Shown one piece after another: positions 10,201-18,652 of a DNA stretch of 44,025 nucleotides. Under the pieces are notes generated by a model. The model had not been told where the DNA came from and did no database searches. It worked only from the letters and a program-made list of their open reading frames with translations. The stretch comes from an uncultured Acidimicrobiales bacterium (GTDB lineage Bacteria; Actinomycetota; Acidimicrobiia; Acidimicrobiales; SHLQ01): the NCBI GenBank assembly GCA_938038785.1, contig CALHTB010000064.1:1-44025 (forward strand). Reading direction: 5' to 3'. Numbering within the stretch: position 1 is the stretch's first letter; each line of letters opens with the position of its first letter. The position numbers and the translations under genes are program-made.

Positions 10201-13200
10201 GGGTCGGTGTCGGGGGTCGAGTCGGTGTCAGCACCATCGTCGGCAGAGATTTCTGCCCAGTTCACATGGTCGCCGTCGGGGGCACCGTTTGCAGTGAGCG
10301 TGATGGGGATGTCGATCGATCGGCCAGCAACGATCGGGCCAGCGGTAATGGTCGCGGTGCCATCACCGTTATCGGTCCAGGCGGCGTCGTTCAGGTCGAA
10401 GCCAGCAGGCAGGTAGTCGGTGACCTCGATTGTTGTCGCGTCAACCGTTCCTTGGTTGAACACAGTGATCGTGAAGGTCACATCGTCACCAGGTTCAACC
10501 ACGCCATCGGTTGAGGCGCCCGAGGTGTCGGACGTGTAGACCTTCGTCAGTGCAAGGTCGTAGTTCGCAACCGTGACGCCAGCGGGGTCGTGGTCATCGC
10601 TGTCACCAGCGGTGTTATCGATGACGTTGTCGGTCAGATCCTCTGGACCAGCAGGTTGGTTGTCGTCAGCCGGGTCGGTGTCCGGGGTCGAGTCGACGTC
10701 ATTGCCATCGTCAGCGGAGATCTCGGCCCAGTTCACCGAATCGCCAGTCGGCGCGGCAGTCGCGGTAAGCGTGATCGAAAGTTGAATCGAACGGCCAGCA
10801 ACCACCGGACCAGCCGTGATCGTCGCTGTGCCGTCACCGTTGTCGGTCCAGGCGGCGTCGTTCAACACGAAGCCAGCAGGGATGTAGTCGGTCACGTCGA
10901 GCGTCGTCGCATCGATCGTGCCCTGGTTGGTCACCTCAATGGTGAAAGTTACATCGTCACCGTTGTTGATGACACCGTCGGTTGGCGCACCCCCGGTATC
11001 TGATGTGTACACCTTGGTAAGTGCGAGGTCGTATGTGGCAACCGTGACGCCAGCGGGATCATGGTCGTCGCTGTCCGCGATGCCGTTCCCGTCAGGTGCG
11101 TTGTCGATGACGTCGTCGGTCGGGTCCCCAGGCGCAGCAGGCTGAGCATCGTCAGCCGGATCGGTGTCAGGAGTCGAGTCGATGTCATTGCCATCATCGG
11201 CGCTGATCTCAGCCCAGTTCACGTAGTCACCAGCCGGCGCACCGTTCGCGGTCAGCGTGATCGTGAAATCCTGGGTTGCGCCGGCGGCCAGCGGGCCACC
11301 GGAGATCGTCGCCGTGCCATTGCCGTTGTCAGTCCACGCGGCATCGTTCAACACGAAACCAGTCGGCATGTAGTCAGTTACATCGAAGGTCGTCGCGTCC
11401 AGGGTGCCCTGGTTCGTCACGGTGATCGTGAAGGTCACGTCCGCGCCGGGCTCAATAACCCCATCGTTCGGGGCCCCAGCAGAGTCCGATGTATAAACCT
11501 TCTGCAACGCGAGGTCGTAATTCGCAATCGCTACAGCCGCCACATCATGGTCGTCCTCATCGGGGTCGCCGTTTCCGTCAGCAGTGTTGTCGATGACGTT
11601 GTCGGTCGGGTCACCAGCGGCAGCTGGCTGGTTGTCGTTCGCCTGAGTTGCATCAGCGGTCGAGTCAACGTCTTGGCCATCGTCGGCGCTGATCTCGGCC
11701 CAGTTCTCAAAGCTGCCTGGCGTCGATGACGTTGCCGTCGTCGTAAGCGTGATGTCAACGGAAGCACCAGCAGCCAACGGACCACCAGAGATGGTCGCCG
11801 TGCCGTCACCGTTATCGGTCCACGCACCATCGTTTAAGGCAAAGCCAGCTGGCAGGTAATCGGTGACCTCAAACGAGGCAGCATCGAGCGTTCCCTGGTT
11901 CGTCACCGTGATCGTGAACGTCACGTCCGCGCCCGACTCGATGATGCCGTCAGTTGGAGCACCAAAGGTGTCGGACGTGTAGACCTTCTGAAGCGCAAGG
12001 TCATAGGTGGCGAAGGTGACACCAGCAGGATCCTGATCGTCTTCATCGCCAGAGGTGTTGTCAATCACATTGTCAGTCGGGTCCCCAGGCGCAGCAGGTT
12101 GGTTGTCGTTGGCTTGATCGGTGTCGGTTGTCGAGTCAACATCGTCGCCATCATCAGCGCTGATCTCGGCCCAGTTGACGTACACACCTGGCACGATGGA
12201 TCCAGCGGTCATCGTGATTTGAATGTCCGTTGATGCGCCTGCGGCCAATGGGCCAGCGGTCGTTGTTGCGGTGCCATCACCGTTGTCGGTCCACGCCGCA
12301 TCATTCAACGTGAAGCCCGACGGGATGAAGTCGGTCACGTCGAACGTCGTTGCGTCAACCGTTCCTTGGTTCGTAACGGTGATCGTGAACGTCACGTCGC
12401 CGCCTGCCTCAACAACTCCATCCGTTGGGGCGCCCGAGGTGTCGGACGTATAGAGCTTGATAAGGGCCAGGTCGTATTCAACGACGGTAACGCCTGCAGG
12501 GTCATGGTCATCACTGTCACCAGCGGTGTTGTCGATCACGTTGTCAGTCGGGTCACCCGGACCAGCAGGCTGAACATCGTCAGCCGGGTCGGTGTCGGGA
12601 GTCGAGTCAACATCGGAACCATCGTCGGCCGAGATCTCGGCCCAGTTCACCGAGTCACCAAGCGGTGCGCCCGAAGCGGTAAGCGTGATCGGAATGTCGA
12701 TCGATACTCCAGCGGCAAGCGGGCCACCAGAGATGGTCGCCGTGCCGTCGCCATTGTCCGTCCAGGCTCCCAATGCGACTTCGCCCGCACTGAGGACAAA
12801 GCCGACAGGGATGTAATCGGTGACGTCAAAGGAGGCAGCGTCCAGGGTGCCCTGGTTCGTCACCGTGATCGTGAAGGTCACGTCTGCGCCGTCGGCAATC
12901 TCACCGTCGGTGGCGTTGTTGTAGGTATCCGATGTGTACACCTTGGTAAGTGCAAGGTCGTAGTTCGCGAGCGTTACACCCGCGGGATCGTGGTCATCGC
13001 TATCTGCGATGCCATTCCCGTCAGGCGTGTTATCGATGACGTTGTCGGTCGGCTCGCCCGGACCTGCAGGCTGAGCATCGTCAGCCGGGTCGGTGTCTGG
13101 CGTCGAGTCGATGTCATTGCCATCGTCAGCCGAAATCTCGGCCCAGTTCACGTAGTCACCAACCGGCGCACCGTTCGCGGTCAGCGTGATGGTGATATCG

Positions 13201-16200
13201 GTCGACGCACCGGCAGCCAAAGGGCCACCAGTAATGGTCGCCGTGCCGTCGCCATTATCGGTCCACGCTCCCAATGCAACTTCGCCCGCACTAAGGACAA
13301 AGCCGGAAGGAATGTAATCGGTCACGTCAAACGTGGTCGCATCCAGAGTTCCCTGGTTCGTCACCGTGATCGTGAACACCACATCAGAGCCGGGCTCGAT
13401 GACCCCATCCGTTGGGGCCCCAGCCGAGTCCGACGTGTAGACCTTCTGCAACGCGAGGTCATAATTCGCAATCGCAACAGCCGCAACATCATGGTCGTCT
13501 TCGTCGGGGTCGCCGCTCCCGTCAGGTGAGTTGTCGATGACGCCATCTGTTGGGTCACCAGCGGCAGCCGGCTGGTTATCGTTCGCCTGGTCGGCATCAG
13601 CAATCGAGTCAACGTCCTGACCATCGTCATCGCTGATCTCCGCCCAGTTCTCAAAGCTCCCTGGCGTCGATGACGTTGCCGTCGTCGTAAGCGTGATGTC
13701 AACGGAAGCACCAACAGTCAACGGACCACCAGCGATAGTCGCCGTGCCGTCGCCATTATCGGTCCAGGCCGCATCGTTCAACACGAAACCAGCAGGGATG
13801 TAGTCGGTCACGTCAAAGGTGGTTGCGTCGAGCGTTCCCTGGTTCGTCACCGTGATCGTGAACGTCACGTCGGCACCCTGTTCGATGATGCCGTCAGTTG
13901 GGGAACCAAAGGTGTCGGACGTGTAGACCTTCTGAAGCGCAAGGTCATAGGTCGCCACGGTGATGCCCGCAGGATCGTGGTCGTCCTCGTCCGCTGCCCC
14001 GTTCACGTCAAGTGAGTTGTCGATGACATTATCGGTCGGGTCACCAGGCGCAACAGGCTGGTTGTCGTTGCCCTGGGTCGAGTCAGGAGTGGAGTCGACA
14101 TCGACGCCGTCAGCCGAGCTGATCTCGGCCCAGTTGACGAAGTCGCCGTCTATCCCGGCGTCAGCTGTCAGGCGAATCGTGAAATCGGTCGACGCGCCAG
14201 CGGCAAGTGGGCCGCCGGTAGTCGTTGCCGTGCCGTCGCCATTGTCAGTCCAGGCCGCGTCGTTCAACGTGAAGCCAGCAGGGACGTAGTCAGTCACATC
14301 AAAGGTGGCTGCATCGAGCGTTCCCTGGTTTGTGACGGTGATTGTGAACACCACGTCATCACCTGGAGAAACGACTCCGTCGGCAGTCGGTGCTGTCGTG
14401 TCTGAGGTGTAGACCTTCTGCAGCGCGAGGTCGTACTCTGCAACAGTTACGCCTGCAGGATCATGGTCATCACTGTCACCAGCGGTGTTGTCGGTGACAT
14501 TGTCGGTCGGGTCACCCGGACCAGCAGGCTGCGCGTCGTCGGCCGGGTCGGTGTCGGGAGTCGAGTCGACATCGGAACCATCATCGGCAGAGATCTCGGC
14601 CCAGTTCACCGAGTCACCGAGGGCAGCACCCGAAGCGGTAACCGTGATCGGGATGTCGATCGATACTCCAGCGGCAAGCGGGCCACCAGAGATGGTCGCG
14701 GTGCCGTCACCATTGTCAGTCCACGCAGCGTCGTTCAACACGAAACCAGCAGGGATGTAGTCAGTGACGTCGAACGTTGCAGCATCGAGCGTGCCCTGGT
14801 TGGTCACTGTGATCGTGAACGTCACGTCTGCGCCATCTTGGATGACACCGTCGGCTGGCAATCCAGACGTGTCCGAGGTGTAGACCTTGGTCAGCGCGAG
14901 GTCGTAGGTGCCTACGGTGATGCCAGCTGGGTCGTGGTCGTCCTCATCAGGGTCACCCGCAGCGTCGGCGGTGTTGTCGATGACGTTGTCGGTCGGGTCA
15001 CCTGGGCCGCCGGGCTGGTTGTCGTTGCCCTGGGTCGAATCAGGTGTCGAGTCGACGTCGTTGCCGTCGTCCCCCGCAATCTCTGCCCAGTTCACGTAGT
15101 CGCCTTGAGCCGCGCCGTCGGCAGTCATGGTGATCGTGAAGTCTTGGGTAGCGCCAGCTGCGAGCGGGCCACCGCTGATCGTGGCAGTGCTGTCACCGTT
15201 ATCGGTCCACGCCGCATCGTTCAACACGAAGCCAGCAGGGATGTAGTCAGTGATATCGAACGTCGTTGCGTCCACCGTTCCCTGGTTCGTGACCGTAATC
15301 GTGAAGGTCACGTCGGTGCCGTCGTCGATCACGCCGTCCGTAGGAGCGCCGAACGTGTCGGACGTGTACACCTTGGTGAGCGCAAGGTCGTAGGCATCGA
15401 CGGTTACGCCAGCGATGTCATGATCGTCGGAGTCTGCCGCGCCGTTGCCGTCAGGTGTGTTGTCGATAACGTTGTCGGTCGGGTCACCCGGGGCAGCAGG
15501 CTGGTTGTCGTCAGCCGGGTCAGCGTCGGGAGTCGAGTCGACATCGTCGCCGTCGTCGGCGCTGATCTCGGCGGTGTTGATGAGGTCGCCAGCGCCACTT
15601 GACGTCGCGGTCATCGTGATCGGGATATCAACTGAAGCCCCAGCGGCAAGTGGGCCTCCGGTAATCGTTGCGGAGCCGTCACCATTGTCGGTCCAGGCCG
15701 CATCGTTCAATGTGAAGCCAGCGGGGACCGAGTCGGTCACGTCGAACGTCGTCGCGTCGATTGTGCCCTGGTTCGTCACCGTGATCGTGAAGGTGACGTC
15801 AGCACCCATTTCGATCACGCCATCGGTGGGTGCACCGAACGTGTCGGAGGTGTACACCTTGATCAGGGCGAGGTCGTAGCTCACGATCGTTACGCCAGCG
15901 GGGTCGTGGTCATCGCTATCACCAGCGGTGTTGTCGATGACGTTGTCGGTCGGGTCGCCAGGGGCGGCTGGCTGGGTGTCATCAGCCGGGTTGGTGTCGG
16001 GAGTGGAGTCGACGTCGTTGCCATCGTCGTCAGAGATCTCTGCCCAGTTCACGTAGTCGCCATCTGCCGCACCTGTTGCGGTGAGAGTGATTGTGAACGG
16101 GGTTGACGCTCCAGCAGCGAGCGGGCCGCCCGATATGGTCGCAGTGCCATCACCGTTGTCAGTCCACGCCGCATCGTTCAAGACGAAACCAGCAGGGAGG

Positions 16201-18491
16201 TAGTCGGTGATTCCAAACGTGGTTGCGTCCAGGGCTCCCTGGTTGGTCACCTCAATGGTGAAGGTGACGTCAGCACCGTCCTCGATCACGCCATCGGTGG
16301 TGTTACCGAACGTGTCCGACGTGTACACCTTCGTGAGTGCAAGGTCGTATGGAAGCGTGAATCCGGCGTCGTAGCTGTGGTCATTCTCACCGGGGTCGCC
16401 GGTGGTAACCGAAATCGTTGTGCCGACAAGATCGGAGTCGGTCAGGTCAGGCGCCGAGGTTGAGCCAACGTCGGACATCGTGGCGACGAGGTCGGATGCC
16501 GCAGCACCACCAGGAAGCGTCGAGGTGGTCGTGGTGGCGTCGAAGCCCACGACGTAACTCGTATTCGGGTCGACGCCATCAGCTTCGGTGAAGTAGTACT
16601 CGCCATTAGCGTCGGTGGTCGTCGTCGCAAGAACGGTGACCCCATCGGCTGCGTAGAGCGTGACGGTAACGCCCTCAAGCGACAGCTCGCCTGGGTCTTG
16701 GATGCCGTCGTTATCGAGGTCGAGCCAAACCCGATTTCCGATCTCGACGAGCGAAGGGGTGCACTCGTATGGGTTGAACACCGAGACATCACCGGCCACA
16801 CCCTTGGGGTCGTTTGGAGCGCCGTAGTCGATTGCACCGAGCGGGTCCACAAGTGCAGTGCCCCCGGGTACTAGATCCTCGAAGACCGCCAGGCCATGTG
16901 GCCCCGCCTCGACGAGGATGTCCGCCGATGTCACCGCGTATTGGGTGGTTCCCGTCGTCGGGTTCTCGTAGTAGTCAACGCCGCCGTAGTTGTCTTCGAG
17001 ACCTGCATCTCCGGTAGCGCTGACGTTCAGCGAGCCTTGATCATTTCCATAGATTCCGGTGCCGCCATCGGTCAACACGTGTGTCTGGCCTTGATGGTTG
17101 TAGGCACCGTGGGGGTTGTCGCTACAACCGATCCGCATACCGACCATCATCTCGCCACTCGGGAGGATCTCGAGGTCAGAGACGAAGTGCATAAGGTTGT
17201 TGTTCAACCATGCTGGGTCGAGCTCACCAGCCAACGAGACCGGGATGACCTGGTTCAGAGTTTCCGAGGCCGAATTCTCGTAGACGGTGACACCGCCAAT
17301 GGTCGATGGCGTACCAGTGAAGCCACCGCTGCTGTCGAGATCGATCGACCAAACCTCTCGGCCGAGCACCGTACCGAAGTAGATACGCGAGCCGTCATTT
17401 GCGGTCTCAAGTGCGAACGGTACCCTGTCAGTCGCCATACCCGCAGCGCCATTGTCGGTTTGATCTGGGTCGTAGGCATCGAGAATGTTGCCATTCATAT
17501 CAAGGCGATAGATGAATCCATCCTCCCAATTGCTGACAAAGAGCTGATCGTTTGCCGTGTCATACACAACGTTGCCCAAACCGGGGCCAGTCGTACGGTC
17601 AATGGTGGTGTTACTTTCGCAGTCGATGTGGGTGATGGTCGACGCCTGCTGCGGTAGCTGCACGAAGACGGATGGAGCGCCGGTTACAGCATCCATCTTG
17701 TAGAGCGTTCCTGCAGCGCCAAGATCCTCTGCGCCACCGCCAATCGCGCCGTACTGAACAATTGCGGCCTGGGTGGCTACGTCAGGCGTGTTGTCGTAGA
17801 AGACCTGGGAGTAATTGCTTGAGGCCGCAGCGAACATGTCGCCTCGAGTGTTGTCAATGGCGGTACCAAAGACGTTGCCGATCTGGTCGATGTGCCAGTC
17901 CGGATGATGAAACATCGGAGTCGCAGTTGTCTGATCGACTCGGCCGGTAGCCGGAACCGTTGAGCTGATGTCGAGCAAGCCGAACGAGTCTTTTGGGTAC
18001 GCGGGGTCAAATACCGCCGAGCATGAGACAGCGGCTGCGTAGGTCTGGATGAGGGCGTTGGCAGGAACCTGTGGGCAGTCTTCGGGGACGATGACACCAA
18101 AGTCGACACCGGAAGCTTCTGGCGTCGCAAAGGTCACCGAGGTCTCGGAGTCAACACCACTCGGACCGTCGGTGTATCCAGCGGGGAGACCGGTGAACTC
18201 GACTCGATATTCGGTTCCGTCGGTAAGTCCACTAATGGTGTAGGCGCCAGTAGCGTCAGACGTCGCTGACCCAACTGCGGCCCCTGACGGGTCGTACGCG
18301 GTGGCGGTGACACCGGCAAGGCCCTGCTCACCGGCCACGGCGCCATCCTCATCGGCGTCGAGGAAGATGGTCCCGCTCAGTTCCCCTGGCGCAGCCAGGG
18401 CGACGGTTGCTTGAATCGCTAGTCCCGCAGCACCTACTGCGAGGATAAGGATGCTTAGAAAGAAGCTGCGTCCGAGATTTCTCAACAACAT
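4284..18491 (-). CDS. Giant secreted wall-anchored protein with 25 DUF11-type repeats
   Basis: One uninterrupted frame of 4735 residues. Residues 1-34 are a signal peptide (hydrophobic LSILILAVGAAGLAI, cleavage near ALA-AP). Residues about 36-110 form an SdrD B/Cna-B-like domain (GTIFLDADEDG). Residues about 125-575 are a unique region with propeller-like repeats (LFVSNWEDGFIYRLDMNG). Residues about 581-712 are a second SdrD B-like domain (GNRVWLDLDNDGIQDPGE). From 715 to about 4675 there are 25 repeats of about 158 residues, each starting (Y/F)DLALxK and matching the DUF11/B_ant_repeat family. Each repeat ends in an Asp-rich linker such as DDHDPAG that could bind calcium. LAVTG at 4685-4689, a membrane helix and an RKEEDE..KRRRNQR tail form a class E sortase-type (LAXTG) anchor. 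SD AAGGA lies before the ATG. No sortase gene is in the window. Likely role: surface fibre, adhesin or stalk; this is inferred. Confidence 0.93.
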   Translation of the reverse strand: MLLRNLGRSFFLSILILAVGAAGLAIQATVALAAPGELSGTIFLDADEDGAVAGEQGLAGVTATAYDPSGAAVGSATSDATGAYTISGLTDGTEYRVEFTGLPAGYTDGPSGVDSETSVTFATPEASGVDFGVIVPEDCPQVPANALIQTYAAAVSCSAVFDPAYPKDSFGLLDISSTVPATGRVDQTTATPMFHHPDWHIDQIGNVFGTAIDNTRGDMFAAASSNYSQVFYDNTPDVATQAAIVQYGAIGGGAEDLGAAGTLYKMDAVTGAPSVFVQLPQQASTITHIDCESNTTIDRTTGPGLGNVVYDTANDQLFVSNWEDGFIYRLDMNGNILDAYDPDQTDNGAAGMATDRVPFALETANDGSRIYFGTVLGREVWSIDLDSSGGFTGTPSTIGGVTVYENSASETLNQVIPVSLAGELDPAWLNNNLMHFVSDLEILPSGEMMVGMRIGCSDNPHGAYNHQGQTHVLTDGGTGIYGNDQGSLNVSATGDAGLEDNYGGVDYYENPTTGTTQYAVTSADILVEAGPHGLAVFEDLVPGGTALVDPLGAIDYGAPNDPKGVAGDVSVFNPYECTPSLVEIGNRVWLDLDNDGIQDPGELSLEGVTVTLYAADGVTVLATTTTDANGEYYFTEADGVDPNTSYVVGFDATTTTSTLPGGAAASDLVATMSDVGSTSAPDLTDSDLVGTTISVTTGDPGENDHSYDAGFTLPYDLALTKVYTSDTFGNTTDGVIEDGADVTFTIEVTNQGALDATTFGITDYLPAGFVLNDAAWTDNGDGTATISGGPLAAGASTPFTITLTATGAADGDYVNWAEISDDDGNDVDSTPDTNPADDTQPAAPGDPTDNVIDNTAGDSDDHDPAGVTIVSYDLALIKVYTSDTFGAPTDGVIEMGADVTFTITVTNQGTIDATTFDVTDSVPAGFTLNDAAWTDNGDGSATITGGPLAAGASVDIPITMTATSSGAGDLINTAEISADDGDDVDSTPDADPADDNQPAAPGDPTDNVIDNTPDGNGAADSDDHDIAGVTVDAYDLALTKVYTSDTFGAPTDGVIDDGTDVTFTITVTNQGTVDATTFDITDYIPAGFVLNDAAWTDNGDSTATISGGPLAAGATQDFTITMTADGAAQGDYVNWAEIAGDDGNDVDSTPDSTQGNDNQPGGPGDPTDNVIDNTADAAGDPDEDDHDPAGITVGTYDLALTKVYTSDTSGLPADGVIQDGADVTFTITVTNQGTLDAATFDVTDYIPAGFVLNDAAWTDNGDGTATISGGPLAAGVSIDIPITVTASGAALGDSVNWAEISADDGSDVDSTPDTDPADDAQPAGPGDPTDNVTDNTAGDSDDHDPAGVTVAEYDLALQKVYTSDTTAPTADGVVSPGDDVVFTITVTNQGTLDAATFDVTDYVPAGFTLNDAAWTDNGDGTATTTGGPLAAGASTDFTIRLTADAGIDGDFVNWAEISSADGVDVDSTPDSTQGNDNQPVAPGDPTDNVIDNSLDVNGAADEDDHDPAGITVATYDLALQKVYTSDTFGSPTDGIIEQGADVTFTITVTNQGTLDATTFDVTDYIPAGFVLNDAAWTDNGDGTATIAGGPLTVGASVDITLTTTATSSTPGSFENWAEISDDDGQDVDSIADADQANDNQPAAAGDPTDGVIDNSPDGSGDPDEDDHDVAAVAIANYDLALQKVYTSDSAGAPTDGVIEPGSDVVFTITVTNQGTLDATTFDVTDYIPSGFVLSAGEVALGAWTDNGDGTATITGGPLAAGASTDITITLTANGAPVGDYVNWAEISADDGNDIDSTPDTDPADDAQPAGPGEPTDNVIDNTPDGNGIADSDDHDPAGVTLANYDLALTKVYTSDTYNNATDGEIADGADVTFTITVTNQGTLDAASFDVTDYIPVGFVLSAGEVALGAWTDNGDGTATISGGPLAAGVSIDIPITLTASGAPLGDSVNWAEISADDGSDVDSTPDTDPADDVQPAGPGDPTDNVIDNTAGDSDDHDPAGVTVVEYDLALIKLYTSDTSGAPTDGVVEAGGDVTFTITVTNQGTVDATTFDVTDFIPSGFTLNDAAWTDNGDGTATTTAGPLAAGASTDIQITMTAGSIVPGVYVNWAEISADDGDDVDSTTDTDQANDNQPAAPGDPTDNVIDNTSGDEDDQDPAGVTFATYDLALQKVYTSDTFGAPTDGIIESGADVTFTITVTNQGTLDAASFEVTDYLPAGFALNDGAWTDNGDGTATISGGPLAAGASVDITLTTTATSSTPGSFENWAEISADDGQDVDSTADATQANDNQPAAAGDPTDNVIDNTADGNGDPDEDDHDVAAVAIANYDLALQKVYTSDSAGAPNDGVIEPGADVTFTITVTNQGTLDATTFDVTDYMPTGFVLNDAAWTDNGNGTATISGGPLAAGATQDFTITLTANGAPAGDYVNWAEISADDGNDIDSTPDTDPADDAQPAAPGDPTDDVIDNAPDGNGIADSDDHDPAGVTVATYDLALTKVYTSDTGGAPTDGVINNGDDVTFTIEVTNQGTIDATTLDVTDYIPAGFVLNDAAWTDNGDGTATITAGPVVAGRSIQLSITLTATAAPTGDSVNWAEISADDGNDVDSTPDTDPADDNQPAGPEDLTDNVIDNTAGDSDDHDPAGVTVANYDLALTKVYTSDTSGASTDGVVEPGDDVTFTITVFNQGTVDATTIEVTDYLPAGFDLNDAAWTDNGDGTATITAGPIVAGRSIDIPITLTANGAPDGDHVNWAEISADDGADTDSTPDTDPADDVQPAGPGDPTDNVVDNTAGDSDDHDPAGITVASYDLALTKVYTSDTFAAPTDGIIENGADVTFTIEVTNQGTIDATTFEVTDYIPAGFVLNDAAWTDNGDGTATISGGPLAAGASELMTITLTATAATPGTIENWAEISADDGDDVDSTTDAIQANDNQPAASGAPTDNVIDNTAGDEDDHDVAGVSIANYDLALIKVYTSDTYGNASDGFIENGTDVTFTITVTNQGTLDATTFEVTDYIPTGFTLNDAAWTDNGDGTATIAGRPLAAGASTDITITLTASGAADGDYVNWAEISADDGNDIDSTPDTDPADDAQPVGPGAPTDNEVNNTAGDSDDHDPAPISVGSFDLALTKVYTSDTFGASADGIIADGADVTFTITVTNQGTIDATTFDVTDYIPAGFVLNDAAWTDNGDGTATTSGGPLATGATQDIDITLTANGVTPGDYVNWAEISADDGNDIDSTPDTDPADDNQPAAPGDPTDNEVNNAAGDEDDHDPAGVSVANYDLALTKVYTSDTFGLATDGVVQAGSDVTFTITVTNQGTIDATTFAVTDYIPAGFVLNDAAWTDNGDGTATIAGRPLAAGASADITITMTADSPAPGGNVNGAEISADDGADIDSTPDTDPADDNQPAAPGDPTDDVIDNSNGDEDDHDIAGVEVVIYDLALVKAYTSDTFGDTSDGVIENGADVTFTISVTNQGTIDATTFDVTDYIPAGFVLNDAAWTDNGDGTATTTGRPLAAGASTDITITLTATTATPGDSVNWAEISADDGDDVDSTPDTDPADDNQPGGPGDPTDDVIDNTAGDSDDHDPAGVQIVNYDLALTKVYTSDTHNAPTDGVVENGADVTFTITITNQGTVDATTINVTDYLPVGFVLNDAAWTDNGDGTASTTAGPIPAGGTLDIPITMTADAVVPGDAVNGAEISADDGTDVDSTPDTDPADDNQPAAPGDPTDDEVNNAAGDEDDHDIAGVSVELYDLALTKVYTSDTFAAPADGVIDVGADVVFTITVTNQGTVDATTFDVTDHIPTGFTLNDAAWTDNGDGTATITGGPLAAGATQDFTITMTAGAVVPGSYVNWAEISADDGNDVDSTPDADVTNDAQPSSPGDPTDNVTDNTAGDEDDHDPAAVGVENFDLALIKVLTDDRFGDPADGLTENGADVTFTVTVINQGTIDATTFDVTDFIPAGFVLNDAAWTDNGDGTATISGGPLAAGDSTDITITMTANAAATGVSVNGAEISADDGNDIDSTPDTDPADDNQPAAPGDPTDDVTNNVSGDSDDHDIAGVTIGEFDLALTKVYTSDTQDAPNDGVVESGADVVFTITVTNQGTLDADTFDVTDYIPAGLTLNDAAWTDNGDSTATITGGPLAAGASVDIPITLTVDATTAGQLVNGAEISSDTATDIDSTPDNDPADDNQPTAPGDPTDDEVNNAAGDEDDHDIAGLTVDVYDLALVKDFTSDTSADGNSTDGVIQAGDDATFTITVTNEGTVTAAAFDITDYLPIGFVLNDASWTDNGNNTATTSVAGPLAPGASTSVTITLTAATPGAGPLVNWAEISSDEGDDIDSTPNTSPNDDGTPPSEDDIDDAPLTVDAYDLALRKVYTSDTSADGLSTDGTITAGDDITFTITVYNQGTVDAANIEVTDFMPAGLSLNDAAWTDNGDGTAMTTIAAIAAGTSVDVTITLTADNPTIGAQLNAAEISNDDGSDIDSTPNADVNDDGPITDDEINNAAGDEDDHDPAPFMVVEEIVPVFDLALRKRLQNGANSGTVSIGDTVTWTVTVFNQGEVNAANIDVIDYIPSGLDLADSAWTENADGNAVINIAGPIAPGASASVDITTTVVDGSDLTNLAEIASADPVDAEGVVLVLANGLVVPDVDSIADDSNSETPVDDVVDNANGDEDDHDLATVVLVSTETPPAPPLAVTGTTWTIVFLSWALGLFFLGAALVLFARKEEDELAYGDRHGKRRRNQR
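4470..16349 (-). repeat. Array of 25 tandem coding repeats (about 475 bp each)
   Basis: The first unit begins at the Tyr codon at 16349 (residue 715) and the last at 4943 (residue 4517), an average period of 158.4 codons. Units share the core of YDLALTKVYTSD, DVTFTITVTNQG, LNDAAWTDNGDGTAT and VNWAEISADDG. Units 24-25 and 21 are the most diverged, and the middle of the array is the most uniform. Units 4-7 and 8-11 match each other pairwise, showing a duplication of four units. The array should be prone to unequal recombination and to assembly error. Confidence 0.9.
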
Positions 18492-18652
18492 GATTGGTCC
18501 TTCGTCGAGGCTGTGCGCCGGTCGCGCTGCCTAGATCGACAAGAGCCAATCGACTCATACCCATCAAAGTTGACACCATTTTTGGGCACCTCGCCCATAG
18601 GCCCAATAGTGGTAAGACTTCAGGTACGAGATGTACTCGAGTTGTCCTTTGA

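Noticed and set aside
12366..15602. Long plus-strand open frames inside the giant gene (for example 387 and 379 codons)
   Set aside because: They are mirror frames of the repeated minus-strand coding units, recur with the same period, are rich in Arg/Val/Gly low-complexity and match no family. The minus frame has signal peptide, domains and anchor.
18580..18625. Riboswitch-like leader before the giant gene (TTGGGC / GCCCAA arms and AAAAA)
   Set aside because: Only short arms are visible, with no match to a riboswitch core that I can recognise.
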